From Lunularia cruciata (lineage: Eukaryota; Streptophyta; Marchantiopsida; Lunulariales; Lunulariaceae): DNA of 64,000 nucleotides. The notes beneath the pieces were generated by a model, which searched no databases, had not been told where the DNA came from, and worked only from the letters and a program-made list of their open reading frames with translations. The stretch spans positions 5,828,001 to 5,892,000 of the forward strand of contig OX419757.1 of the NCBI GenBank assembly GCA_948567375.1. Reading direction: 5' to 3'. Shown here piece after piece: positions 33,862 through 47,099 of this stretch (position 1 is the first letter of the stretch; every line of letters starts with the position of its first letter). Made by a program: the position numbers and the translations under genes.

Positions 33862-36800
33862 TCATTCCCTTTCCCTATCTGGTGAAGAGTTGCGTACTGC
33901 TCCGATTCCCCCGTGGACTGATTCATCCCTGCTGCTGCTACTTGTGGACGGACTTCCTTGATGGCTCCCTCCATTGCTGCCGCGGTCCCTGCTTGGGCGA
34001 GTTCGTACATTTACTCCAACTGGGAATGGCTCCTGGCAAAACATATCAATGGAGGAGAAGAGGTTCAAGCTTATTACAGGTTCCCTGCTACAAACTTTGG
34101 AAACGACAAAATTTGCGGGAAATAAAACCATAAATTAAGTACATAAACAACTGAACTAGTGCAGAGACGTAATTGCATGAAAGCATGAAAAATGGGAAAG
34201 ATTGACACAGCGCATACAGATGAAAACAGTAACCTTTTACCTCTCCAATGAGGGTAAATACCTGGTCCCCCACATGAGGCCCTTCAGAGTGAAAAAGAAT
34301 GGGGCGGCACCGCTTATCCTCATTCATTAGACTTGAATTTTGAAAGTGAGCCACTAGTGCGGCTTTGCCCTGAATGCGGGCATACGCAAGTGACGCCACT
34401 TTCTCACTGTTAAACTTCTCCCACTTCTTCCCATTAAATGCCTGCAGCATTACAGTAGCAAAATCAGATTATAATGTGCCATTACCATCACGCAACATCA
34501 TACGTTACTGTATAACTTAAATTTAAACATGTGAAGCTAAGAAGATAATTACCTGATAAAAGGGAACAATTCGAGATGGTGCAATCATGTTAATGAAAGC
34601 ATACCCCACATTGCATTTATTCTGCAAAAAACCAGTGTGAAACGCGTTAAAAAAATGTACCTTCAATGTCGATTACTTAGAGAACCCCAAGAGAAAGCCG
34701 ATAAAACCATGTGCGCTACTACAACAAGCAAAGGAAGTCAGCTCCATACTTTAGGACAACAGAATACTCATAAAAATCGTGAGAACTAAGCGGAATACTT
34801 GGACAACACAGCAGTGCGCTACTAACATACTGTGACAAATCCCTCGATCACTCCTCAAAGTGGCGAATGCTTGAAACTCCTGGGCAGAAAACGAATGTAC
34901 GCAGAAGAACCGCTCTTGAGATTCAGACCAGTCCATAAAGAACAAAAGTTGATATGTCTACGCTAATACCTTGAAGTCAATGGGGAGATATATGAAGTCG
35001 TATGTCCCACGATGATGTTCATCGATGGCTGCAAGTAGCATCTTCGATGTATACCTGCAAAAGAAGTAGAAATTTAAAATTTTGATATCTATATTTCTTG
35101 CGATTAAGCCGTCTCCTCTTCAAAGGTGATGCATAGCAATAATCAGGACAGCCTTAGAGCTTAAGCCAAAAGATTCCTTGAGACCTCACTTGTTGGGTAT
35201 GTTCTTAATCATGAGTGTCGTCCGCGAATCCTCTCCCCGCATAATACGGTCCAAGTCGAGCTGATATTGCTTTTTGTTGTCAGCCTGTGCGCCACTACTT
35301 TCTCCCCTGCGACTTCTTCCTCGTTCACTCAATGCGTCCATTGACGTGGACACCGAACCAGGCAAACTACCACTAGGGAACATACGAGGCCGGTGTTGCG
35401 GCGACAGAACCACTAGACTAGGAGATGCAGCAGTGTGCTCAAGTCCACCATTGCTTCCCATCCCAGCCGCAAGATTTATTAGCCCATGACCCCCGGCAAT
35501 ATTAATCGCGTGTGTCCCATTGGTTCCACCCATACCCATACCCCCATGTGTAAGTGATCCAGGCCGAACAAGAGAAGATGAATCAGGTGATTCCCCAAGA
35601 TAGCTGTGGCGTCTATCCATGACTGATGGTTCTCCTGGGGGGGCAGACCCTACATGATGTACCCGATGCGAGAGGACAGCATTTACCAAATGGCCATGGG
35701 TCCCTGAGAAAGCATGTGATTGTGGCTGAGACTGCCCACCATGATTGAATGACAGACCCACCGACGAAGATGGCCAGATCAGCGGAGGAGAACTCTGCGT
35801 ATGATGATGATAAGGTGCTGAACTTCCCCAGAGAAATTGATGCCCTGATAAAATCCATTCCCGTTTAAGCTTAAGGTCAGGAAAGGGAGAAGGTCCAGCC
35901 AAAAAGTGGGAGTTACATTTGCGAATAAGCTCGTAGAATGTACATAAGATTGTGCAGACAGTTCGAGTGCCATCCGAGACGTTCGCTCAAGTGCTATCAG
36001 ATAAATTCGCAAACTTGAAAAGAAAGTATAGCCATACCTCCGTTGGCATGATCAAAGGCCGATGAATCATTTATAGTACCACTACTAGTTCGCTGCAGCC
36101 TGCTTCCCTCAACCGCTTCACGTGATCTCAAAGTTGTTGCATTACTGGCAGCTGATCCAGAGCCTGGGGCGGGACTGAAGTTCATAATATTATTCGTATA
36201 TTCAGGGAGAGATTGCGGGTGCGGGTGATGGGGCGGAAGACGGTGCACGCCCAGGTTCATATGCCCTAAGGAATGCCCCGCTTCTATTTGATTGGACTGG
36301 CCCACATGGCTGCCAATTGTCCCTACTCGAACAGGAGAGGATAGATGAGGCGGTAAACTGGCAGCTACACCGCTGATTTGCTTGTTGCTTACAAGGGGAG
36401 AGAAGTTCCCATGAGGTAGAGAATGATGAAGCGGCCGAAGAGAGTTGTCCACAGAATTGCCAACAGAACCCCATTGGGAAGGATGTCCTGGTTGTCACGA
36501 ATCAGAGAATCCCGAGATAACGATCAGCAGGGAAGTTATATCAAGAGAAGCAGGAAGTTCAGCAAATTGTTCGTCCGTCTTATGGGTGAAACGATGCATC
36601 AGATTGAAGGAACTAAGTTGTGTGCAAGAGTAATAGGCTAAACATCAGTATCCTTCGACGGGGATGGCAATATAGACAAGACCATCTATTTGAGCATGTT
36701 TGGCAGAAGGAGAAGGCAGACACACTTGTTCCGAGGTAATGTATATGCCAGCACTTATCCATGTGGCTATTCGGAAACTCAACAAGAAACAAACCTGGGG

Positions 36801-39800
36801 GGGAGTTCGTAAGTGGAGAATGAGCTTGCTGTCTGTGTGGGCGACTTTCTTCCTGCTCCAATTCTTGACTTAGCTGCTGCATTAAACTGTGGGAAACACA
36901 AACAAGATCAATAATACTAACAAATAAATAAGAAAGTTCGTCACTATGAGATTCAATGCGCATCCACAGGCAGGAAATAATCAACGGCCTCACAATAGCA
37001 ATACGTACGAATGTCCTTATCTCTCAGATATATGTGCTGTCACAATACAGATATCATGTAATGACAGATAGAGACGGGATCTATTTGTCACAATCATTAC
37101 AAGTCCAATACAGAATAGATTACGGGTTAATTTCAGACGGAGCGATCGACAAACCTGCGGCGAGCTCCTCCAGGACGACTGGGCTCAAGTTTGATGCGCT
37201 TCCCAGCTATGTCACTTCTGTTCAATGCTCTTAAGGCAGCCTCAGCTGCCCTCACATCATAAAATTCTATGAACTTGTGATGACGCTTGTGTGGAGTCTC
37301 TCGAATCTGTGGCAAAGTCGATGCAACTAACTTAGCTATGCCACTTCCAAAGTTTCAAGACCTCAAGTTGACAAATCTAAACTTCGCAAACCTAAACCCT
37401 AAACCCTGATCAAAGGAGTTAAACTGAATTGCTATACAATGTGATAGTCAGTTGATAACAGTAATCAGCACCTTCCTACTGCCTGTTTCAATCTCCGCTG
37501 GAAGTATTAGGCCGGGTAATGTGCTCAAAACAATTAAAAAGTACCTTGAATCATATACAAACATCTCCAACTACTCATTGCTGTCGCTAAACCATTAAGA
37601 TCATTTTATTTCAGTGGGTGGTATTGAAGACAACTTCTTACATTGTCTAGCTCTGACTACCTAGTTGATCAATTTATGAATCACTCGTGATGAGTCTGAA
37701 ATAAAGTTGCAGACAACCTAGTATTTAGAGAGGATCTCATTAACTATGGCACGAAAAGAGCATTGCTTATATGTTTAACACCGCTAGATGTTTCTTCCGA
37801 GAATATACCTCCTTGACCTCTCCATACACTCCAAAAATTTGGCGCAAGTCATCATTTGAAACGGATGCATCGAGGTTGAACACCACAAGGGTTCCCTGAT
37901 TGACATCTTTATCAGAAGGATTATCCTGCGTATGACAAGACACAGAAGTTAGTGCGAAGCAATTTGAGAGGTAATTATGAATAGAACGTTGTCAGCATTG
38001 CGGATGCTGGAGGGGGAAGCTGGCTTACGCTCTAGCAACGGCTCCAGGAAGAAGAGTTGAAGTCACAGCTGTGGAGGATCCTTTCGATGATCTTTTCATT
38101 CAAAGATTAAGCTTCCAATGGGGGACTTTGCTAGATATATCATTTCCAAACCTATAAAAAATCGATGCAAGGTCGCTTCCAAACCAGACGTGCTAGCATT
38201 TCATTCAACACCTAAGGATGAGTGCAGGACCCTTTCCCACTTATGAGTTTGTTGAATATCCTTGGAAGCTTACAGCTCAAAGCAAGGACCCTCAGCTCCG
38301 AGGCTCTACCATGCTTGAATCGGCTTTAAAGAGAAAAAAGGAAAGATTCAGCCATGAGGTGTACAGCGAGAGGGCTAGCTGCTAAGCCGAAAGGAGGAAA
38401 ATGATTTTGCGGGCAAGGGGAGGAGAGAGTGCACCGCAAAACATTTTGTCCATGTTACGGTCTTTCCCTCCCCATTGTTGTAAGATGAATGCACAGGCAA
38501 AGCGGCGCTTAAAAACTACAGTTTGAGAGCTTGGTATCCGAGGACAAACCTCATAATCAGCTCCTTGTCAAAGCAGGAGAAGATCAAGATAACAAAATAA
38601 GAAAGTAATAAAGGCTCTGTGCACAACTACAGTAGAGTTCACGAAACACACAGCCGCACCTCGTACCTTTGGTATAGAAAAGTGGATGTCAAGTTTCCGA
38701 CGCCTCAGAGGCTTGTTTTGAAGAGCACGCATTGCGCTTCGGGCAGCCCTGATATCAAAGTAAGATATCATGACAAAGCCTCGGTGCTTGCACGCGGTGT
38801 AAAGTGTGCGGATAGCCCCATATTGCTACATCAGTGACACAGCAAGACGCTGTCAGCGAATTGTCAAAGGGACTTTCAAAGATATCCAACCTACGACAAG
38901 AAAAGCAATGTAATACACTCAACTGAACAAACATCAAAGGGGACATGCAAGATAAGCCTGGGCATGCAAGCAATGACTCGAAGTTTACCTCAAAGAGTGC
39001 ACGAAGTTCAGTATCCTCAACATTGCTGTTGATGTTGCGGACAAACAAAGTTCGCGACGGATGCTCTCCGTAAGGATGTTCCCCGGCGACCGAGCCTGCT
39101 GCATTCGATCCACCGTGCTGTCCAGCAGAAGCTCCAACTAATACATCCAGAGTTCGATGAGTGTTCATGTAGGCACTTAAAGCATCCTGGGGATCTCCTT
39201 CAAGCTCCATCCCACCTCCACTGCTAAAGAGATCAAAATCATCTGTGTCTTCGGCATTCGAAGTTCCGATACAATCGAAATCGTCAGTCACTCCGGCGAG
39301 TAATTCTTCCTCGTCCCCAGGAAGGAGGTTGCCGATCGTGTGCGACTCCATTTCCTCCAGTGACCCAAATGGCTCATCCCCCTCGAGATCCCCGTTAAGG
39401 TGAGAACCAGCCGTATCAATTGAATGGCTAATATGCACATCTGCACTTGAGAGTCTCACTGTAGAACGACAAAGATGCAATCAGCAATTGTACTGCACCA
39501 CACCTACGACGCGCAGGAGTCTGCCAAACATCTCCCGATCTGCTATCATCAGGTAGTGGGTAACATACCCACTCCCTCATAAATCGTGAATCATACGTGC
39601 CATAATCTTCAAATGCAGCCAGGTACTTCCAACTTGACGAGGAAATCTACCACTTTCCCCCTTTGATACTTGCAAAATGGAGGACAATACTTACCAAATG
39701 GAAACCTACTGTTGATCACCCCGGAATGACAGCCTATCCAACTCACTGTTTCTTGACTCTGTTTCTCGACTCTGTTTTAAGACTTCTTTCTCGCTAGATG

Positions 39801-40960
39801 AACGCTCGCAGCATCCGGAAATCGCTTAACTGTGAGATAGTGTCCTTTTGACAAACAAGGCAAAACGTGCGGGACTGGCTCTAACAAGACTTCTGACTGT
39901 GTCAGAAGATGGTCCTTGCCAGCTGAATGGAGGAGAAGACGTACATTTGTTTTGGAAGAGAGCAGGAAAGGAGCTTGAAAACCCGCTGTTATCGCCATCA
40001 CCAAAACCATCCAGAGTTTCCATAGTCCCATTTACATGAGGTGATGAAGATAGCACATTGGGTCTTAAGCCTGCAATTTCACCTGAGGAATTCCAAGGAT
40101 ATGACGATAAACTCGCCCTTCTTTCTGAGCCAACGGCCCACTGATCGACATTGACCTTGCCATGGTGAGAACCCCTTGACCAATCCTGATTCCACTCATT
40201 CTGCTTGGCTTGCTCAGAAGGCCCATTGGAATGTATGGGCACCCCCCGATCGGACGGATCCATTGCAGAGTCCTCTACACCAAATCCTGCAAGGGAACAT
40301 GTCTTTCGGTGTAAGACGCAGAAATTCGTATGAAAGATTTGACGTATTGGACACTCCTGTAAACACTAGTTTAACAGTCACCGCATGAAAGTATTCCATT
40401 AGGCCTGGCATTTCGGCATGTAACGTGGGTCATACAGTGAATAATAGTCTTAAGTTATGAGGGCCTCAGTGCTCGACAGTAATGAACCTGTTATCCTTTG
40501 ATTCAACATGGGCGTGGTTCAAAATGCAACTTAGTTAAGGTCACCGCTTCACGTGTATAAAATGTTCCGACTATTCCAGCGACTTGTACCGTTCCAGATG
40601 ATTGGATGAACCCCGAAAGCATTATGCTCTGACGTCAACTAAAGTTCTAACAACTAATGTTCGAAAAGAACGTTACATGGTTACAATGTTAGTAATGTTA
40701 GTAAAGCTAGTAATCTACTTGCCTCCAACCTTCTAGGGTAATTGCGGGAAACTGCAATAATAACAACACTGCAGCAGGATCTGTCCACTGTACGCAACTC
40801 CTGGAAGGCCACAAATTCAATCCATTGTCCATCAAGTGAGAAGCAGAAGATGGAAGAGTTGCTTACCAAAAGATGAAGGTAACACTTGAGATACAGAAGA
40901 CGAATATCCATCAAGATGACCATTGGACGCTCCGTCACTTTTCCAGAAGCCAACTTGTCT
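33862..40960 (-). CDS. MEI2-like: MEI2-like RNA-binding protein, three RRMs
   Basis: Plant MEI2-like (AML) proteins bind RNA and act in meiosis and in vegetative growth control. Exons on the minus strand: 40960-40867, 40286-39945, 39458-38989, 38825-38667, 37925-37809, 37306-37155, 36886-36795, 36487-36038, 35844-35190, 35054-34970, 34621-34553, 34441-34262, 34032-33862. All introns are GT-AG, every phase fits and the only stop is the last codon (TGA 33864-33862), giving 1011 codons. The first exon starts RQVGFWK, a family hallmark, so at least one upstream coding exon with the ATG is missing from this model. An acidic SLEEMESHTIGNLLP block is in exon 3. RRM1 is at about residues 281-350 (RNP2 LFVRNI, RNP1 RGFVMISY). 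RRM2 is at about 365-440 (LVVFNL, HKFIEFYDV). A Ser/His/Gly-rich middle follows. RRM3, the family's diagnostic C-terminal domain, is at about 833-955 (TTLMIKNIPNKYTSKML, NVGYAFINM, FNGKKWEKFNSEKVA). It looks intact and functional. Confidence 0.95.
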
Positions 40961-43900
40961 CTGCAATCAGAACGGGACAGACATATCTTGAGATTCGTGT
41001 CACACTAACTTAACAACCGAGTCCTCTATTTCTCCCCCACATTTACCTTCTCTGTGATTTACAAATCCAGACGGGCATATAAGGGAAGGTCGATTTCTAT
41101 ACATGGTATGCGGCCGTGACAATGTATACTACGCAATTTCAAGCATGATTATTTTTTAGGTAGCTAGTCAAGTGATCCATTATGCGATTATTACTCGATT
41201 TCCAGTTAACTTTGACACAATCTCCGTATTGAGGCTGTTCAAGGAAGTCAAGACATAACCTGCCAGTCAGGATGAAAGGGTTCCTGCTTGCACAAGATTC
41301 CAGCCGTGATTTTGTTTGATAGTTTCAGAATAGACCCTGCCAGCCATCTGAAGTTACTTCAAAAAGCTTACTACAGTTTGGCTTAAACAAGAGATGGTGA
41401 TGCCGTCGTCCACTATCATCAGAAACTATAATTCTCGCAAAATATCTTGAGAACAATATCCTATCATATCAAATAAAAGTTCGAAGACACTCTTCATGTG
41501 TATGATACAACCTCATGTAAGCGATTCTACACTACGTCCGCTGTTACCATTTATATTACATATTTGAGAAATGGGAGCAGAAGTCATTCGAAGAAAGGGG
41601 GGACCGACCCATTTGTACTACATACTGTGTGCTCTACCAGGGCTATCCCGGACCCAACAGAAGGTTTAAGAAAGGAATACAAACGAACATCAGATTAAGG
41701 CACTTCGATCATCCAGGCACTTATTTAACTCGTGGCCGTATGAAACAAGGAAACCCTCAAGCCAAAAGTTTTCAATCGACTTCAATCCGAGCTAGACCCT
41801 CACATCTGATCGTAGACCTACAGAACTCCGAGCTAAAACTTGCTAGATGCAGAAAGCTGGGAAGCTGTAGTAAGACCACAGGACAACTACGATGAAAATG
41901 TTGCAGATGGCCTCATCCCCCACAGCGAAGAGAGAAAAAGAAGGATCTGAATTGCATTAACCCCGCGTGTGAAGAAAAACTGAAATTCGTGGGACTCAAT
42001 ATGTTCTGACGAGAATGTACTCGAGAGAGAACGATCAGGCCTGAGAAGGAACTTTTACATCACAGTAAAGATGAACACGATAGCCAGTTTTTTAGGTGAG
42101 GCCTGGGGAGTTAGGTGCGGCGCCGACCGTTATAAGTAGTGGCACATGAAAATACAAATTGAAGCATCCCGGACAGAGTAGACAAAAGATCGCCTAAAGT
42201 GTATCAAATCCAACATATATATTCACTGTCAAGCTCTAACATATAGATGCTAGACCTGCTAAGAACGGATCTAGAGACATACTACCCTCGTCCATCTATT
42301 CAGGACACAACGAAATTCCAGCAAATAGAAAGGAGAGATAAGGTCAAGGCTGGACCTCCACAGGCAAGTAGACGTTGTCAGAAAACAGAGGAGACGAGAC
42401 AGAGGAACCATAATACGGGAGGGACGCTGCTTGGGCCTGCATCACTTTCAGACCTCGTGACTCCATATTGCCACTATTATGCCCTTCCAACATCATTCTT
42501 TCCAGTGAACCCTTTTCTTATCGTCAAAAACTCATTTCGACCCAACCCGCCCTTTGGCTCGCTCAAATTAGTTACCGTGAGTCCTCCACAGACTGCAAGA
42601 TACTCGTCAGAACCTTCTAAGCTTCACAATATCTGCGCTTTGCTTGACTCTCTACACGGCCATCATCCTGTACAATTTGCTTTGTCACAATCACCTCCTC
42701 GATGCTGTTCCGAAATCTGAACCAACTTCAATTCCCCAAGCTCTCCATCTATGTGTTCCGGCTGGCGTCTGAACCTGTTTGCGAGCTCCCACGCCTCTTT
42801 CAATAGGGTCGCGAAGTGGAGATCTCACACAAGCCCAGTATCAAGACCGCCGGTGGCAAGATTTAGTCCAATGTCTTAGAGAACCTCGAAACATCAAAAG
42901 ATGCCAGGGCGTAGATGGAGTTCCTCCTCTAAAAGAAGCGCAGTCTTGATCTTTAACCATCAACTCGTGAACGTTGTCCTGGCTGAATTCTCACCAAGGG
43001 TTCCCTTCGCCCGCAGGCACGAAACCAGACCTGGTCGTACTATCCCTTACCCCCCAGTACACGAACGCACTCCTCTCAGATCCAGAGATCGCAAACCTTT
43101 GGCCCTCGCTCATGCTCTGGCATTGTTCTATCCCTTCGAATGACAGTCTGATTACAGTAAAGATCTGTAATAAGATAGCAGAAACAGATCCACATCATGA
43201 AAAAAGGATAGATAGTGCGGCATGTCCTGTACGGCACAACAATGTATTTGCTAGCGAAAAAGCGAAAACTCTTTGAAATGGAGGCAACAGATCTTTATAA
43301 AACAGTGGTGCAGAAGGAACACATAACAAAAGTAGATGCCAAATATGGGACCAAAAGTCAACCGTGCAGGTGAAAAGGGTGAAAAAAAGTTCTCGGCATA
43401 CGAAGCAACAATTTCAGCATAGAAGGGGAGATATGTATCCTGAAAAACTCTTGGAAAGATCAAGATAGAACTAAGTAGCAGCGGAAATGAAGGTGAGCTG
43501 CAGTATTCAGGAAAGAGAAAAGTAACCGAAATGACGGAAGGGGGACATGAAACGGCAGATCAGCCGTCCTTGCAATCGGGAGATAATTGGAGTATCAGCA
43601 ACAATGAGAGGAACAGATGCGACCATATAAGCATCACAAAATACTTCTTGTAGGTGAATGCTCCGAACAACAAAGAAGGAGCGCAAACAACTGAAAATTC
43701 CCTAAGATGCCCTAGAGCGATAAGAGAGCGCAAAAGCTACCTTTGCAGTCCGGCAACAGGTGATACGAAGAGGAACAAGTCGCCGATGCAACCGACGGAT
43801 GAAAGGACAAAGAGCGGACCGCTTTCCCTTCTCGTAAGTGAGTGCACACGGTTACAACTCTACCCTAGTCTGCAAAGCAAAATACTCGCAGACGGTCGAA

Positions 43901-45100
43901 TGGCAAGAGAGGATGCATAATAGAATAGGCAGCAAATGCTTGCCGTCGCAGCTAGGACCTAATCCCCAATCTGGAAGTCTCGATACGTCACAACGTGATT
44001 GGATCGCCTTCCTGGGGTACACACCGCAAATGCTCATGAGGATGAAAAATTACTGCTCCCCCCCGATGTGCTCCAGCAACCTGTCACTCCCCTATACGCT
44101 TCCTTTACGGTCCAATATCTTCTTCACCCCGAGGGAAGGACAGCACTCCCGACGGTGCTGTCAGACCAAAAATTGTACTCTAAGCCTGTCGAAATACAGG
44201 AAAATTTCCTACTACACAATCTACTACTCCCGGACCCAAATCGCAACCCAAGTCCCCGTCTGATGCAGCAATCGAGCGCAGCGGATAAAGGTGCGAGAAA
44301 GAAGTGAACAAAAGCGGGTAAAAAAAGGCAGCAGCAGCACCGAACACCGACAGCGGCAACGTAGCCCACGGCAGAGTAGGAAAGACAGACTCAAAGCTCG
44401 GTGGTGAGACTCGATCGGAGATAGGAGAAGAACACACGCTCGCACACCACGAGAGGGAAGAAGACGGATGATGAATGAGTTATGGCAGCAGCAGCAGATG
44501 AGAGACGAGAGGGAGCGAGGATAGGCTAGACAGACGACGAGGATGATGCTTGGTAGCCTTGAAACCTGAGCGAGCACTGAAGGAGAAAAGGCTAGGCAAG
44601 GAGGGCTTGGCGAGGTTGGAGGGGAGAGGCGAGATGAGATGAGATGGAAGAGTAGACGGACGCACGGTGGGACTACGGGGATGGAGTGGAGGGAAGAGAA
44701 GCAGGAGGAAGGTGCGCTGCCGTGCTCCAGGGAGCGAAGAGCACTTTCTCGGTGAGAGAACGCTGCCTGCCGAGACTCGAAGCAAAGCTACTACACAGGA
44801 GAAGGAAGGCCTCGAGGGACAGACAGGGGGAAGGGAGGGAAGAGTGCCACTGCCCAGCCCTCTCTCGAGACCTCGGACCTCGTACGTTTCTCCTTGGAGC
44901 AAACAGAGCACCTGCCCCAAGTACCTGCTGCCCGTGCCCTGAATTCGCTCACCATTTACACCCTGCTTTTAAATTCGCCATTTCCTTCTCTTTTCCCCAT
45001 ACCGGAGGATCATTTCCCGCCAGGCCAACCCGTCCATGCCGCGTGGAAACGCTTTGTATCTGAAGTATGTCCATTGAAGTCAGCCACCAGCCGTGCGGCA
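40961..45100 (-). promoter_or_regulatory. Probable 5' leader, leader introns and promoter of the MEI2-like gene
   Basis: Upstream of the first recognised exon there is about 4 kb of mid-GC DNA without another recognisable gene. At 44300-45000 the minus strand is rich in C and T (repeats of TCTCC, CCTCC and CTTCTT), a composition common in plant 5' leaders. The N-terminal coding exon and the transcript start should lie here. The long Ser/Pro/Leu frame at 44920-44480 is a product of this pyrimidine bias. The limits given are inference. Confidence 0.35.
41260..41283 (-). other. Possible 24-nt coding micro-exon of the MEI2-like gene
   Basis: GAACCC...TGGCAG encodes EPFHPDWQ in phase 0 with the next exon (RQVGFWK). 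It sits between a CAAGCAG acceptor-like end and a CAG|GTTATG donor. It would fit the missing N-terminal sequence, but nothing else in the window confirms it. Confidence 0.3.
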
Positions 45101-47099
45101 TCCCGCCGGCGAACCATGGCCGGGTCGGGTTCTTCGTTCCTCGAAACAGCGAAAGAGAGGTCTCCGTGATTCATAACACGACACTGGCTGAAACTTCTGG
45201 ACGGCTCCGTCCACCGTAAATCGCAATTATCTCCTCCTCGTTCCGACACTCTCACACCCAGCCCGCTCCGCCAGTTCCTATTACAGATCGGGGCCCGAGC
45301 AGAAACAATTCCGATCATGAGTCAACCCCATGATCCTCGATGAGGGATTGCGTGCCTCGCTATGAGGTGGTGGTGCTTCCGACGGGCAGAAGAGCCAGGC
45401 AGCGGGCAGCACCAAGGAGGAAGAAGAAGGAGACGAACAAGAGCACACTGACCCGACGGGGCGTGGGCGTGTGTGGCACGTAAGAGTCACGCGGCCGTGA
45501 TGACAATCGCAACATTCGCCCTTTGACCTTGCGATTTTCGCAACATGGAAACGACACTCGCTATTTCCTCTGAGGAGAATATCTCGCTCCCTGGTGTCGC
45601 CGGACTGCTTGCATTCTTTGTTTTGTTTTGTCTGACGTGTTTCCAACTTTGTTGCCAAGCCTGGATGTCATCCAACCAACAACCCAAAAGTTAGGGCGGG
45701 ATAAAAGAGGTACCTACGTCTTTTCTTCCTCCTCGGGGAAAAGGGGATAGGAATTGTGAGATAACTAAGAAAAGGCAACGAGGATCGTTCTGCTGTACAT
45801 CCTCCAATGCGAATAATTTAAGTGTTCCCTCTCGATTCGCTCTTTCGATTCCCATGTTCCTTTGATAATAGTCTACTCTCTCCATTTCCTCCTCTAAACT
45901 CTTGTCCATATCTCCCCCAACGCCTTCCACGTCTTTCCAGGCCACCACATCTCTCCCTAGTGTTCTCAATCATTCCTGGCAACCACATCTCGCGCTTTTT
46001 CTGCCTCTAAACTCCTCTCCATCTTCGCACCACATCTTCCTCTACTTCCCTCTCTAAACTGTTCTCCATCATCCCAGCCAACCGCATGTCCCTCTCCATC
46101 TTCTCCATTTAGCTGCATCTCCCTCCAAATTCTCGGCAGTATCATGTCGTTGCGAGTTTCTAATTCCTCGACCTCCAATTTTAGCTGTCCTTTCAATTCT
46201 ATCTACAGCCAGATAACGTCATGAACTCAATTGGAATCCTTTCTAGTCTGACTGAAAGTGACAGGGTAGGGGACAGAATAGCAGGCGGATAACCCACTAA
46301 GGCGAAGAACGCTAACTGACTTGCCCTCCAAAAGTATCCCAGGTTCGTCCCATAGTACTTAATGATGGCCACCCCAAAAGCCAAATCCCTTAGACTTGTC
46401 CTAGAAACATTTTGGAGTCTGATGAAACCCAGAGGATAAAGACGCGTACACGTACATGGGTTTTCTTCCTCTCCTCGGTTTACTTTCGATCCCGCGCAGA
46501 TGCATTTTGCGAATGAGTCCTCCGCACAGGCATTCCGCGCGCAAACCAGGGTAAATTTAACAAGGTGCAGTCACCATTACAAGGACGAACTTGGAGGAGA
46601 TGGCGTAATCTTGCGGACCAGGTTGGTTCCTGTTCGTGAAGGTAACCCTGCATGGGATACGTCTGCGCGGGATGGGCTTTAAACCATCTCTTCCACCGGT
46701 CTACTGCATGCGTGATTTTAAGTACTTCTGGTGGACTTTGAGAGAAAGGTAAGGTCTGGTAAGTTAAAGGTAAAGGCATATAGTGCCTCGGTCAGGTTAG
46801 GTCAGGACTCCGGTAAAGTTACTGGCAAAACCCGTGTGGTTGGATGGCTTGAGTTATTGGAGCTCCTCCGGACTTCCCTCCTTCGACTACAGTGCTGCTG
46901 CTGCTGCACGAGGTGGAGAGGGGAATCATCCCTTCCATGACGCAGTGACCACAGGGACGACTGGCAGTGCGGCGACTGCAGCCATAGCTATCAAATTATG
47001 CTTTAACTTGGTGGAGTATCGGCCTAGCCTGACGAGCAATCCCTACATATAAAGCGAGCCGCGATTCCAGCTTTTGTAGTTCTCTGCTGCCATAAATTG
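45101..47099. other. Mid-GC spacer, no gene recognised
   Basis: Open frames up to 125 codons on both strands have no recognisable domain and overlap each other. This is probably distal promoter DNA. I see no terminal repeats. Confidence 0.4.

Noticed and set aside
35274-36641. Plus- and minus-strand frames of 60-100 codons within the MEI2-like gene
   Set aside because: They overlap exons 8 and 9 in other frames and lack any independent support.
40681-40953. 90-codon minus-strand frame starting MASGKV
   Set aside because: It uses the wrong frame through the RQVGFWK exon and runs into the intron; the spliced model explains this sequence better.
44480-44920. 146-codon Ser/Pro/Leu-rich frame on the minus strand
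   Set aside because: It reflects the C/T-rich composition of the tract; plus-strand frames are equally long and no domain is seen.
45010-45969. Several frames of 60-125 codons
   Set aside because: They overlap on both strands with no domain; probably promoter-side DNA with fewer stops because of higher GC.
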